A stretch of 37,893 bases of DNA from Neisseria gonorrhoeae (lineage in GTDB: Bacteria > Pseudomonadota > Gammaproteobacteria > Burkholderiales > Neisseriaceae), in contig NZ_QNRU01000003.1 in assembly GCF_003315235.1 (NCBI RefSeq), positions 115,970 through 153,862 of the forward strand. The letters are read 5' to 3'. Shown in pieces: positions 1 to 7,352 of the stretch. How positions within the stretch are numbered: the first letter of the stretch is position 1; each line of letters begins with the position of its first letter. A program made the translations under genes and the position numbers. The notes beneath the pieces are model-generated. The model was given only the letters and a program-made list of their open reading frames with translations. It was not told the DNA's origin and did no database searches.

Positions 1-120
1 AAAGTTACGGATGTACAACCCGGTAAAAAAATCTCCACTTCCTATGGGCCTGCCTTGGTCTTAGAAAAAGGTGAGAATGGCTTAATTAAAATTCAGCCAA
101 GCAGAGGCAATGAACGTTGA
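1..120 (+). CDS. C-terminal end of an unknown protein (partial)
   Basis: The first 39 codons in frame 1 are open and end at TGA (118-120). The visible residues (KVTDVQPGKKISTSYGPALV and on) read like a small beta-rich domain with a PGK turn, but I do not recognise the family. After the TGA the same frame stays open for 11 more codons, reading ITSDSIQVTYK, to TAA at 154-156. That end lies just before the ribosome-binding site of the next gene, so the TGA may be a TGG-to-TGA change in a longer gene. The start lies outside the window. No function can be assigned. Confidence 0.45.
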   Translation, partial: KVTDVQPGKKISTSYGPALVLEKGENGLIKIQPSRGNER

Positions 121-168
121 ATTACAAGTGATAGCATTCAAGTAACCTATAAATAAAGGAGAAGTATC

Positions 169-747
169 ATGATCGGATTCGTAAAATGGTATAGCTATGA
201 GAAAGATTTTGGCTTTATCTTTGGTGAAGATGGTCATGAATACTTTTTCCGTAAATCCGCCGGTTCAGATATACCAGGGCAGATAGTGAATTTCGAACCA
301 TTTGAGCATAGTCGTGGGCTGCGAGCGCGAAAGGTTAGTAATATACATAATCCTGATCCTCAACAGATCCAAAAATTGAAAACCTTATGCAAAGACTTTC
401 AGAAAGTTGAAAAGCAACCCATGTCTAAAAAATACAACTTGCTTTCGGCAGCTATATTATCGCTGTGTTTGACTATGTTCATAACACTGGGCTTTTTCTA
501 CATCTTAGCCGGCTTTTTTGATACTGATAGGGAGACTAACATAGTTTTGCTGTTTGTCTTCCCTTCGGTAACTTTTTCCGTGCTGACATTCTTTCTGAAT
601 AAGTTATTCAGGAATATGAAACCGGGGTCTGATGCTGATGTTGTCACCAATAATGATTGGTTAAACGATTTCTGGGAGGATAGGCGTCGGCACTGTCCTT
701 CCTATTCACATCATCCGAGCAATATTTGGCATTTATCTGAGGATTGA
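169..747 (+). CDS. Cold-shock-domain membrane protein
   Basis: 192 residues. Residues 1-56 resemble a cold-shock (OB-fold) domain: the GFVKWYSYEKDFGFIF stretch matches the conserved G-x-VKWF...GFGFI nucleic-acid-binding motif, followed by HEYFFRKSA in place of the usual DVFVHxSA. A linker leads to two predicted membrane helices at about residues 91-117 and 123-144, then a hydrophilic tail with Trp and His residues. The ATG is preceded by AAAGGAGA at good spacing. CSD-plus-membrane architectures exist in bacteria but I cannot name this family. It probably sits in the inner membrane with the OB-fold in the cytoplasm. It is convergent with the traG operon and shares its terminator. Function unknown. 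Confidence 0.75.
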   Translation: MIGFVKWYSYEKDFGFIFGEDGHEYFFRKSAGSDIPGQIVNFEPFEHSRGLRARKVSNIHNPDPQQIQKLKTLCKDFQKVEKQPMSKKYNLLSAAILSLCLTMFITLGFFYILAGFFDTDRETNIVLLFVFPSVTFSVLTFFLNKLFRNMKPGSDADVVTNNDWLNDFWEDRRRHCPSYSHHPSNIWHLSED

Positions 748-815
748 TTAATTTATAACCCAGCTTTTTCCAATCTCAATTGCAATATATTTCATCGATC
801 AAATGACGATTAATA

Positions 816-852
816 AAAAAAACAGGCAGTTAAAAGAACTGCCTGTTTTTTT
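816..852. terminator. Bidirectional intrinsic terminator
   Basis: A perfect stem AACAGGCAGTT / AACTGCCTGTT (821-831 / 837-847) with a 5-nt loop is flanked by an A-run on the left and a T-run on the right, so it can terminate both strands. It ends the + strand gene at 169-747 and the - strand traH-traG unit. The stop codon of the 54-residue gene lies in its T-run. Confidence 0.9.
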
Positions 853-1015
853 AATCGTCTCCTAGAACCCCCTCAATTGCTTCAAGGGTTTTATAAAACA
901 CAGTCTTTGCCTCGTCTGACTGCAATTCTGTACCGCCACTGAAACTTAACCGTACATTGCAGTCATCCAAAGTCGAAGATTCTTCAATTTCAATGACAAT
1001 ATGGGCAATGCTCAT
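851..1015 (-). CDS. 54-residue acidic protein, unknown
   Basis: A short reading frame running from ATG (1015-1013) to TAA (853-851), encoding 54 residues beginning MSIAHIVIEIEESSTLDDCN. A convincing ribosome-binding site, GAGAGGGG, stands 8 nt before the ATG. It begins 15 bp after the stop of the M23-like gene, so it is the last gene of the traH-traG operon, and its stop codon overlaps the terminator. The product is acidic, with no signal peptide or membrane segment, and would be cytoplasmic. I do not recognise it. The good start site, operon position and full use of the gap argue for a real gene. Confidence 0.65.
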   Translation of the reverse strand: MSIAHIVIEIEESSTLDDCNVRLSFSGGTELQSDEAKTVFYKTLEAIEGVLGDD

Positions 1016-1030
1016 GATATGTACCCCTCT

Positions 1031-1474
1031 CTATTTGATTTTACCGATTTCATTTAAAGTTTTTCCGCGATAGGCACTCACAGGTAAAATTTTACCCGAT
1101 GGAGAGTACAGCATGGCATCAAGATGCGGGCCTGTTACTCCGCCACTGGCTCCAAGATTTCCGATTTGCTGCCCTTTACTTACTGTTTCACCAAAACGCA
1201 GCGGGCTGGCACCATTCATGTGAGAAGCCCGATACCTTACGCCATTTGGCGCTTCAATTACGACAGTGTGTCCCCAGCCGACGGTTTTACCGTTGACTGT
1301 ATTCGCTTGATAGCGACTTTCCACTACTCTACCGCTAAACGGTGCCAGCAATGGCGTATTGATAGAGCCACGATAGTCTTCGCCTTTATGATTTATGACT
1401 TTCTTCAAAATAGGGTGAACCCGTTTTCCAAATGGGCTGATGATAGTATGTGCGTCCGGTAATAGTGGACCCAA
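1031..1474 (-). CDS. M23-family (LytM-like) peptidase-like protein, altered zinc site
   Basis: 147 residues covering essentially one peptidase M23 domain: SPFGKRVHPIL near the start, NHKGEDYRG carrying H29 and D33, YRASHMNG with H85, and GPHLDAML with H117. The usual HxH of the family reads H-L-D, so one zinc ligand is Asp119 instead of His. The start is TTG (1474-1472) with AGGAA upstream. The frame is open back to 1555, overlapping the traG end, but without ATG or GTG. No signal peptide is visible. GGI variants carry either the transglycosylase gene atlA or an endopeptidase-like gene called eppA after traG. This is probably the eppA type, an identification from memory. It would be expected to act on peptidoglycan cross-links for the secretion channel, if active and exported. 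Confidence 0.75.
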   Translation of the reverse strand: MGPLLPDAHTIISPFGKRVHPILKKVINHKGEDYRGSINTPLLAPFSGRVVESRYQANTVNGKTVGWGHTVVIEAPNGVRYRASHMNGASPLRFGETVSKGQQIGNLGASGGVTGPHLDAMLYSPSGKILPVSAYRGKTLNEIGKIK

Positions 1475-1536
1475 AGTTTCATTTCCTGAGCCATATGACT
1501 TTGCCCCATTGCCGCGATAGCCGATACCGGGCGGGG

Positions 1537-4446
1537 CTACTTCTTTGGGCGATAGTTACGAGAACCACTTCCCGGTCGCCCTTCAGTCTTGCCATATTTA
1601 TTTTGCGCCTGGACATATGCTTTATCGGAAGAGAAAGTTTGTGTAGCACCCATAACAAAAGTGTTTACATGTTTGAAGGTGTCTTCTCCTTGAGCATGCA
1701 GTTTGTTTGTATTTTCTTCTTGTTTTTTCATACCTTTGTCAAAAAGCTTCTGATTAAAGTTCTTCGCATCTTTGCTTCCCTGTTCTAGTTTTTGTTGCCA
1801 ACCGTCAATATTTGCTCGGGCTTCATTTCTATTAACGCCATTTCCGTCAGCTTGAGCCTGGATAGTGGCAAAAGTGCTAGATTTTTGGCCGTCTATCCCA
1901 GACTTATAACTACTATAAGCAGCAGCCACATTATTAGTGGGGCGATCATCGGGACTAATCGGTCCTGTACTGTCAAAACGGGTACCTTCAGCTTGCTGTC
2001 TTAAATTTGAAGCTTGAGCAACTGCTGCATTCATTGCCGCAGCTGCTACAATAGACGGATTATTGTACACCTGGCTGTAGGCTAGACCGTTCTGATCAGC
2101 ATATTCTCGAATGGCTTTTGCGTTATCAATACTAACAGTCGCACCGGATTGTGCCGTACGGGAAGCAGCTTCGCGATAGTTTTGAGCCTCGTTATAGCTT
2201 TGTTGTTCGCTGATACTGGCCTGATGTGCTTTGTTATAGCTGGCTTGAGCTTGAGAAGCAAGGCTGCTACTGTCAGTTAGAGCTTGAGTAAACGCATTAC
2301 TTTGACCAATATTTTCAAGCATGCTTCTTGTAATGCTGACACCCTGGGATTCAAGGGCTTTGGCTGTTTCGCTAATATCATGTGATAGTTTGTTTGAAGA
2401 TTTACCTTCACCCCTAATAGATGCTCCTCCACTTACTGTAGCACTAGCCTGTGGCCCGGCTCCCTTAGATCCAGCTGTCACACCACCTGCCAATTGGGCT
2501 CCCAAATCAAGCGCAATAGAGCTGACTGTCTGTACATCGTTGCCCATACCGTTTCTTTGAGCAATATCTTTTGAAGATTGCAAAATTTGATCCAAAGCTT
2601 TAGCGGTAGAACTACTCATGCCATTGGTAACTGCATAATTCGCACCGTTTTGACCGACAGTTTGTATGCCGAAAGCCAAAGTTTGCGTATTACCCAATGT
2701 AGTTTGTTCAACTGAAGACGCAGCATACTGTTTGGCTGCCGTTATGCTTCGGTCGGCTGCTTGAGTGTAAACATCAGACATACTGACAGTAGAGGTAGAT
2801 GAGACATTGCCAAAGCTGTCCCCCCTTGCCTGATAGCGATTTTCACCAGTTGCCATATTCCGCCATGATGTTCCGGCTGCAGATTGAGCAGTCATCATTT
2901 GAGGATCGGTATATACAGGGTTTAAGCTATGTTTGTTGGCATTGCTATTGTTGTAGTTCATATTGCCGGCAGAGTAATTCCCCGACCCTACTTGGGAACC
3001 CGCTGCTTCACCGGTTGATTTGGCCGATGAAGTCATGCCCATCATGCCGTTCATCAGGCTGCGTCCGCCCATGGCAAGAGCACCCGCGATGACCGGAATC
3101 AGCCACATTGCAGCCCCAGCAGCTGCTTGTGCATCGGCTGCTGCCATCAATAACGTATCACCTGTTCCCGGTGTAATAACGCCGTTGGCGGCTTCCACGC
3201 TAAACAGACGCTTCGCATTCATAGTCATAATCATATTGATGATACTGGCTACGGGTGCCCAAAGCTGAATCCATAGCATACTCATCATGTAGAAGCTTAA
3301 TAACCGGAATGCCATGATGCCACCCAACATGGCGAGAATCATTACAAAGGGGAATAAACCAATCAGAATGGCCTCAGCAGCAGAACGAATCAAGGGAAGA
3401 TTCCAACTTGCCATTGATGAGCTGGTTTTTTGGGCCGCAATATACTGATTACGAGCTTGAACTTGAGCAAATGCCTGCTGTACGGCAGCCGGATTTCGGT
3501 TGCGTTGGCCATTGATAATGCCTGCTTGACGAATAACCTCAACCATCGCCGCCTGTTCGATATTTTTCAATGTATCGAAGCGGGAATTGTCCAGCAGATA
3601 TTGGAATGAGCTATTGCCTAAGGTAACCAGGGCATTTACCCGGTTTATTCCTGCCGAATTTGTACCCAAACCTGCAAAAACACGATCGGCAATGTAGCCG
3701 GGCAAGTAATTTTTGCTATAAAACCGGGTACGGTCTTTTAGTTCTTTTGCCGCCTCATTGCAGGTCATGGTCTTTGATTTGCCGTTATACTGCAACATGT
3801 TGCCTCTTCTTGAGGCGATCTGCGATACATTGGTAAACAAGGCTTGGTTGGTATGGGTCAATGTAGCCAGAATATCGGCACTCTGTGCCAGATCCTGCAC
3901 GTTATAGAAGTGATACAGGTTCATATCAAAGAATGAACACTGATGCATGAACAGTGCCCAGTCTTGAGTCAGTTGCGCGTCCGGGATTCGTGCTTCACGG
4001 ATATTTTCCATCAGGCGCGTTCCGAACAGCATGCCGGTGCGTGAGTAATTGAGGTCGTCCGGCAGGTGGTTAACCTGCTCGGCTTTGCGGGTAATACTTT
4101 GGCCAAAAGAACTGACAAAGTAGCCCATATAAGCAAGGCCGACTGGTACATTGCCGACAGTATATTGACGGCCTGTATATCCATACCCACCTGATTCAGT
4201 AATGAGTACAGTGGTTTTAGGGACCATCATACCCATCCAACAAAATAACACGACAAACAAATAACTGAAGTTATCCTTCAAATCCAATTTGAAGACTGCA
4301 ACAGCAAGAGTGACCAGGAATCCAAATAAGGCAGCAGCCTGCATTGCGCCACCCATCATCGTAGATCCTGATATTGTGGCAACGCCATTGAAAACCGCCC
4401 GTACAGCTTCTCCGTTACCAGGGAAAGTAAAGTATTCGACAGCCAT
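1537..4446 (-). CDS. traG: TraG, mating-pair stabilisation / pilus assembly protein
   Basis: About 969 residues, close to F TraG. The N-terminal half is hydrophobic: helices near residues 35-75, and several more around 355-470. The long C-terminal half, from about residue 480, is rich in Ser, Ala, Gln and Asn and predicted periplasmic. The family sits in the inner membrane, helps pilus assembly, and stabilises mating pairs. Two adjacent ATGs exist (4449 and 4446). AAGGAG sits 2 nt from the first and 5 nt from the second, so I chose 4446. It follows traH by 9 bp. In gonococcus, traG occurs as distinct alleles (one called sac-4) linked to whether atlA is present. I cannot assign the allele here. 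Confidence 0.92.
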   Translation of the reverse strand: MAVEYFTFPGNGEAVRAVFNGVATISGSTMMGGAMQAAALFGFLVTLAVAVFKLDLKDNFSYLFVVLFCWMGMMVPKTTVLITESGGYGYTGRQYTVGNVPVGLAYMGYFVSSFGQSITRKAEQVNHLPDDLNYSRTGMLFGTRLMENIREARIPDAQLTQDWALFMHQCSFFDMNLYHFYNVQDLAQSADILATLTHTNQALFTNVSQIASRRGNMLQYNGKSKTMTCNEAAKELKDRTRFYSKNYLPGYIADRVFAGLGTNSAGINRVNALVTLGNSSFQYLLDNSRFDTLKNIEQAAMVEVIRQAGIINGQRNRNPAAVQQAFAQVQARNQYIAAQKTSSSMASWNLPLIRSAAEAILIGLFPFVMILAMLGGIMAFRLLSFYMMSMLWIQLWAPVASIINMIMTMNAKRLFSVEAANGVITPGTGDTLLMAAADAQAAAGAAMWLIPVIAGALAMGGRSLMNGMMGMTSSAKSTGEAAGSQVGSGNYSAGNMNYNNSNANKHSLNPVYTDPQMMTAQSAAGTSWRNMATGENRYQARGDSFGNVSSTSTVSMSDVYTQAADRSITAAKQYAASSVEQTTLGNTQTLAFGIQTVGQNGANYAVTNGMSSSTAKALDQILQSSKDIAQRNGMGNDVQTVSSIALDLGAQLAGGVTAGSKGAGPQASATVSGGASIRGEGKSSNKLSHDISETAKALESQGVSITRSMLENIGQSNAFTQALTDSSSLASQAQASYNKAHQASISEQQSYNEAQNYREAASRTAQSGATVSIDNAKAIREYADQNGLAYSQVYNNPSIVAAAAMNAAVAQASNLRQQAEGTRFDSTGPISPDDRPTNNVAAAYSSYKSGIDGQKSSTFATIQAQADGNGVNRNEARANIDGWQQKLEQGSKDAKNFNQKLFDKGMKKQEENTNKLHAQGEDTFKHVNTFVMGATQTFSSDKAYVQAQNKYGKTEGRPGSGSRNYRPKK

Positions 4447-4455
4447 CATCTCTCC

Positions 4456-5967
4456 TTAGAAACGGTTCATCGAATCAAAAGTCATGGAGTTGTTGGTATC
4501 CACAAAGGCTGAGCGCCATTGTGTTTCAAACTGCTCCATAGCCCTCATCATGCTTTCTTCGATCTCGATTTTCTTCATTGAGTCAATGCGCTCCTGGTAA
4601 ATTCTGCTTCGCAATTCGCCAAGGTTGGCAAACAATTTTCGAACCGCTTCCCCGCTGGCATCGTCTGTCTTGTTATACATACCCAAGGTCGAGCGTACCT
4701 GGCGTTCCGATTGGTCCAAAATATTGGCCATAATATCAACGGCAATCGCATCTAAAACCGCTGTTTTTTTCAAATAGCCAGTTCCAAGGAAAGCATCTGA
4801 TACAGCCATTTTCAGTATGGGCAATTTACTGTTATTGACAATGGCAGCAATCTGCTTGCGCGTAGATAAATTCCAACCTTGGTTATTCCTTATTGCAGTC
4901 GGAAGCGTTTCAATGCGTTTGTGAACCATGTACCGCAAAGAAGGTATTTCTACATCATTTTTCTCAGTGCAGTTCTCCATTAATTTCTTAGAACCGTCTT
5001 TGCACGTCCACATATCCAATACAACCTTCTCCCGGATTTCTCCCCCGGCATTGTTTTTTCCGTTTAAAAGATCTTGGATGCTGAGGATTTTTGGTTCGAA
5101 ACTTTGAATACCTACTGTGTATTTGTCCTTATCCCCTTCATGTTGTGTTAATGGAGTGAACACAATTGTTCCCAGCATGCTGTAATAGAAGTCCATGTCG
5201 ATACCCAGTTTCGAGCGTTGACCCGTATAGTTCTTCATGGCCTCATAAGTCAAATTACCGCCGGTAAAGCTAATCGTATCTTGGGGTTTTCCGGTGTTTC
5301 GCACCTTATCGGCTTCATGAACAAGGTTTTTAGCGGCCTGACAGTACCAAGTACCTTCTGCCGGGTCATTTGACGAACCCGAATCAACTGATGCGGCGCG
5401 ACAATTTGAACTGGCCAACGAACCCAGTTTTCCCATTGCGCCGCCGACAATATCCTGACTCAGTTTGCAACTGTTTAAACTGTTTTGATTAACATAATTG
5501 ACCAAATCACGAATACCGCCAATTGCATCTTGGATCATCGGATCAAGGGCCTTAAGTGCCAGGTCAAAGGCTACACCTGCTGCGTTATTGCCCAGGTTTC
5601 GCGTAAATTGGATGAATTGTTCTTTATTGACAAACGAGAAAGAGCCGGCAAAGAAATCTATACCGCCGCAACCGGCACTGATTGAAGGTAATTGAATATT
5701 CCCAAGGCTGATATCCGACACCGGAAAGCGAACGCTCATACCGCCTCCCGTATATAGGCTGCCGCTTTGACCGTGGAACGCACCTGCTTCAGTATAATTG
5801 GCTTCCGCTCCCATTGAGTTAAACATGTCAGCCATGTTCTTCTCTATGCCGGCACTACTATTGATCGGAAGGGCCAGCGATGCCGCCAAGCATAGATATT
5901 TTGCAGAGGAAGCACAAACTGCCGACACTTTGGCCGGCTTCGGAAATCGAAAGATGTGAAATTTCAT
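4456..5967 (-). CDS. traH: TraH, pilus assembly protein
   Basis: 503 residues, similar in size to F TraH. A signal peptide covers about residues 1-40 (hydrophobic CLAASLALPINSSAG). The family hallmark GCGGIDFFAGSFSFVN is present, as are TWYCQAAKN and paired cysteines, and a coiled C-terminal region. TraH is a periplasmic or outer-membrane-associated pilus assembly protein that interacts with TraF, TraU and TrbI in the F system. It heads its own transcription unit: a promoter at 6054-6081 and an unusual leader whose hairpin covers the GGAG ribosome-binding site and part of the ATG. A four-codon upstream frame (MERL) ends at TGA overlapping the traH ATG. Confidence 0.93.
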   Translation of the reverse strand: MKFHIFRFPKPAKVSAVCASSAKYLCLAASLALPINSSAGIEKNMADMFNSMGAEANYTEAGAFHGQSGSLYTGGGMSVRFPVSDISLGNIQLPSISAGCGGIDFFAGSFSFVNKEQFIQFTRNLGNNAAGVAFDLALKALDPMIQDAIGGIRDLVNYVNQNSLNSCKLSQDIVGGAMGKLGSLASSNCRAASVDSGSSNDPAEGTWYCQAAKNLVHEADKVRNTGKPQDTISFTGGNLTYEAMKNYTGQRSKLGIDMDFYYSMLGTIVFTPLTQHEGDKDKYTVGIQSFEPKILSIQDLLNGKNNAGGEIREKVVLDMWTCKDGSKKLMENCTEKNDVEIPSLRYMVHKRIETLPTAIRNNQGWNLSTRKQIAAIVNNSKLPILKMAVSDAFLGTGYLKKTAVLDAIAVDIMANILDQSERQVRSTLGMYNKTDDASGEAVRKLFANLGELRSRIYQERIDSMKKIEIEESMMRAMEQFETQWRSAFVDTNNSMTFDSMNRF

Positions 5968-6047
5968 AACCGCTCCATGAAGCGGTTATAGCAGGGAAAT
6001 CCTTACTATAACCAAGATAAGTTACAGTAAAGACTTGAGATTAAGGG
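5964..6047 (-). promoter_or_regulatory. traH leader with mutually exclusive hairpins
   Basis: Read along the - strand transcript, four segments alternate: seg1 TTACTGTAAC (6030-6021), seg2 GGTTATAGTAA (6013-6003), seg3 CTATAACCGCT (5991-5981) and seg4 AGCGGTTAT (5974-5966). Seg1:seg2 pair over 10 bp with one G-U; seg2:seg3 pair over 8 bp (GGTTATAG/CTATAACC); seg3:seg4 pair perfectly over 9 bp with a 6-nt loop. Seg4 holds part of the GGAG Shine-Dalgarno and the AT of the traH start codon. So 1:2 plus 3:4 would block initiation and 2:3 would free it, the logic of an attenuator or riboswitch-type leader. The effector, if any, is unknown. Confidence 0.6.
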
Positions 6048-6053
6048 AATCTT

Positions 6054-6081
6054 ATTTTACCTGAAATATCCGCGTTGTCAA
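6054..6081 (-). promoter_or_regulatory. Promoter of the traH-traG unit
   Basis: On the - strand, TTGACA (6081-6076) and TAAAAT (6059-6054) are separated by 16 bp: a perfect -35 and near-consensus -10. Transcription would start near 6047, giving a leader of about 80 nt. It lies between the terminator-like hairpin after traF and traH, so traH-traG-M23-small gene can be transcribed independently of the upstream tra operon. Confidence 0.7.
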
Positions 6082-6110
6082 CCGGTTAATACATAGAAAT
6101 ATAAATATTG

Positions 6111-6130
6111 AAGGCCCCGTATAGGGCCTT
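6111..6130 (-). terminator. Terminator-like hairpin after traF
   Basis: AAGGCCC (6111-6117) pairs perfectly with GGGCCTT (6124-6130) across a 6-nt loop, directly after the traF stop on the - strand. The following bases (TCAATATTTATATTT) are U-rich but not a clean U-run, so termination may be partial. Confidence 0.55.
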
Positions 6131-6138
6131 TGATTTGA

Positions 6139-6930
6139 TTAATACAATGTCCCGACAGGGCGGGAATACGCTAAGAAACGATCCTCAAGCGTGGTTTGCG
6201 CCATCACCCCAAATCCAATGGGTGTAAATTGCTTGGTTTTTGTATCCATGACGTACATTGCAGGTACAGTAGTAATATTCAACCTTTGGGCAATACCGTT
6301 GTTCGGCAAAGCACGCGGGAAGTGATTAATACCTCCGCCATCGAGACTGACCGGCATAACCTTAATACCGTATTGGTCGGCAAAGTTTTTCAAAATCGGC
6401 GCCATGGTATGACAGTAAGGGCAATCCGATTTGAAAACAAACATAATGCCGTTCTCTCCGGCAAGTTTTCTAATTGCCCCGGCCTTTTGTTGCTGACGGT
6501 TATGATCATATTGTTGCTGGGCCAGTTGGTTGTTCGGACGACCGCGCTGGCTGTAATCCAAATTTGGGTTTTGCCAAATTACCCTTTGCCATTGATCGGC
6601 AAATGCCGCAGATTTGTTCATCACAACCTCTTGAAGTTCAATATATCGCTTCAAATTTTGAGGTGTGGGGTTCATGACGGCAATTTTACGCGACTCATCC
6701 AAATTTCTTTGCAGCATTTCAAATTCTGCAAGTTCATTACGAACCGGAGTATTTTGAGGCCGGTTTTGTCCGGCTTGTTTGGGCTTTTTAGCATCCGGAT
6801 ACCATAAGAAAGCACGGTTTTCGTTTTTCCAGATATCTTGGTCATACCATCCCATGCCATCATCCGCAGCTCGCAGATTGGAGGCGTGCAGGCTAAATAT
6901 CAGCATGACGGCCATCCGCACTCTTTTCAT
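6139..6930 (-). CDS. traF: TraF, pilus assembly thioredoxin-fold protein
   Basis: 263 residues. The signal peptide covers about residues 1-21 (cleavage near LRA-ADD). A coiled, Gln/Asn-rich middle leads to a thioredoxin-like domain from about residue 155, with MFVFKSDCPYCHTMAPIL giving C170-P-Y-C173 and a downstream cis-Pro context (ITTVPAMYV). Classical F TraF has the thioredoxin fold but lacks CXXC, whereas this one keeps it and is likely redox active, combining TraF and TrbB-like roles (inference). It is periplasmic and works with TraH, TraU and TraW in pilus assembly. It overlaps the preceding gene by ATGA (6927-6930) and ends the long tra operon. Confidence 0.93.
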   Translation of the reverse strand: MKRVRMAVMLIFSLHASNLRAADDGMGWYDQDIWKNENRAFLWYPDAKKPKQAGQNRPQNTPVRNELAEFEMLQRNLDESRKIAVMNPTPQNLKRYIELQEVVMNKSAAFADQWQRVIWQNPNLDYSQRGRPNNQLAQQQYDHNRQQQKAGAIRKLAGENGIMFVFKSDCPYCHTMAPILKNFADQYGIKVMPVSLDGGGINHFPRALPNNGIAQRLNITTVPAMYVMDTKTKQFTPIGFGVMAQTTLEDRFLAYSRPVGTLY

Positions 6931-7352
6931 TTTTTACCACCGTTCTTTCTGTTCGGGCACGCCCCGATATCCATAATTTCAGACGGAAAGGTTTGCGACA
7001 GTGCGGGCGAAGTATGGAATGTCAAGCGAACCCTGTTGCATCCGGGTTTGTTTTTAATTTCTTCCATTCTGACCGCCTCGACAAAAATAGGTATATCCTG
7101 CCGGAATTTCTGTTTGACGGCAGCTGCAGCACGGCCGCTGAAATACCCTTTTGCCGAACCGTGACGCATTGCCAGCGCAAGCAAGGCATCCGGCTTGCCG
7201 TCAGGAAGCGGGATGGAAGTCCTTGCTAGAGCTTCTGTTTTTTCCAAAGCGATACCGCCGGTATAAGGAAGGGATGCGGCAAGTGCCATACCTGTAAAAA
7301 ACATACCCGATACAATACCCGCCGACGCAGCCAACCAATTATTGATATTCAT
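6927..7352 (-). CDS. Secreted protein of unknown function between traN and traF
   Basis: 141 residues with an N-terminal signal sequence (INNWLAASAGIVSGMFFTGMALAASL; cleavage after ALA, near residue 26). The mature part is basic with two cysteines (KPGCNRVRL and IGACPNRKN), compatible with one disulfide. It contains no motif I recognise. It overlaps the TraN gene by 14 bp at its start and traF by 4 bp at its end, so it is translationally coupled and likely a periplasmic partner of the pilus assembly proteins. Small unassigned genes between traN and traF also occur in F (trbE, trbJ and so on), but I cannot claim homology. Confidence 0.8.
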   Translation of the reverse strand: MNINNWLAASAGIVSGMFFTGMALAASLPYTGGIALEKTEALARTSIPLPDGKPDALLALAMRHGSAKGYFSGRAAAAVKQKFRQDIPIFVEAVRMEEIKNKPGCNRVRLTFHTSPALSQTFPSEIMDIGACPNRKNGGKK

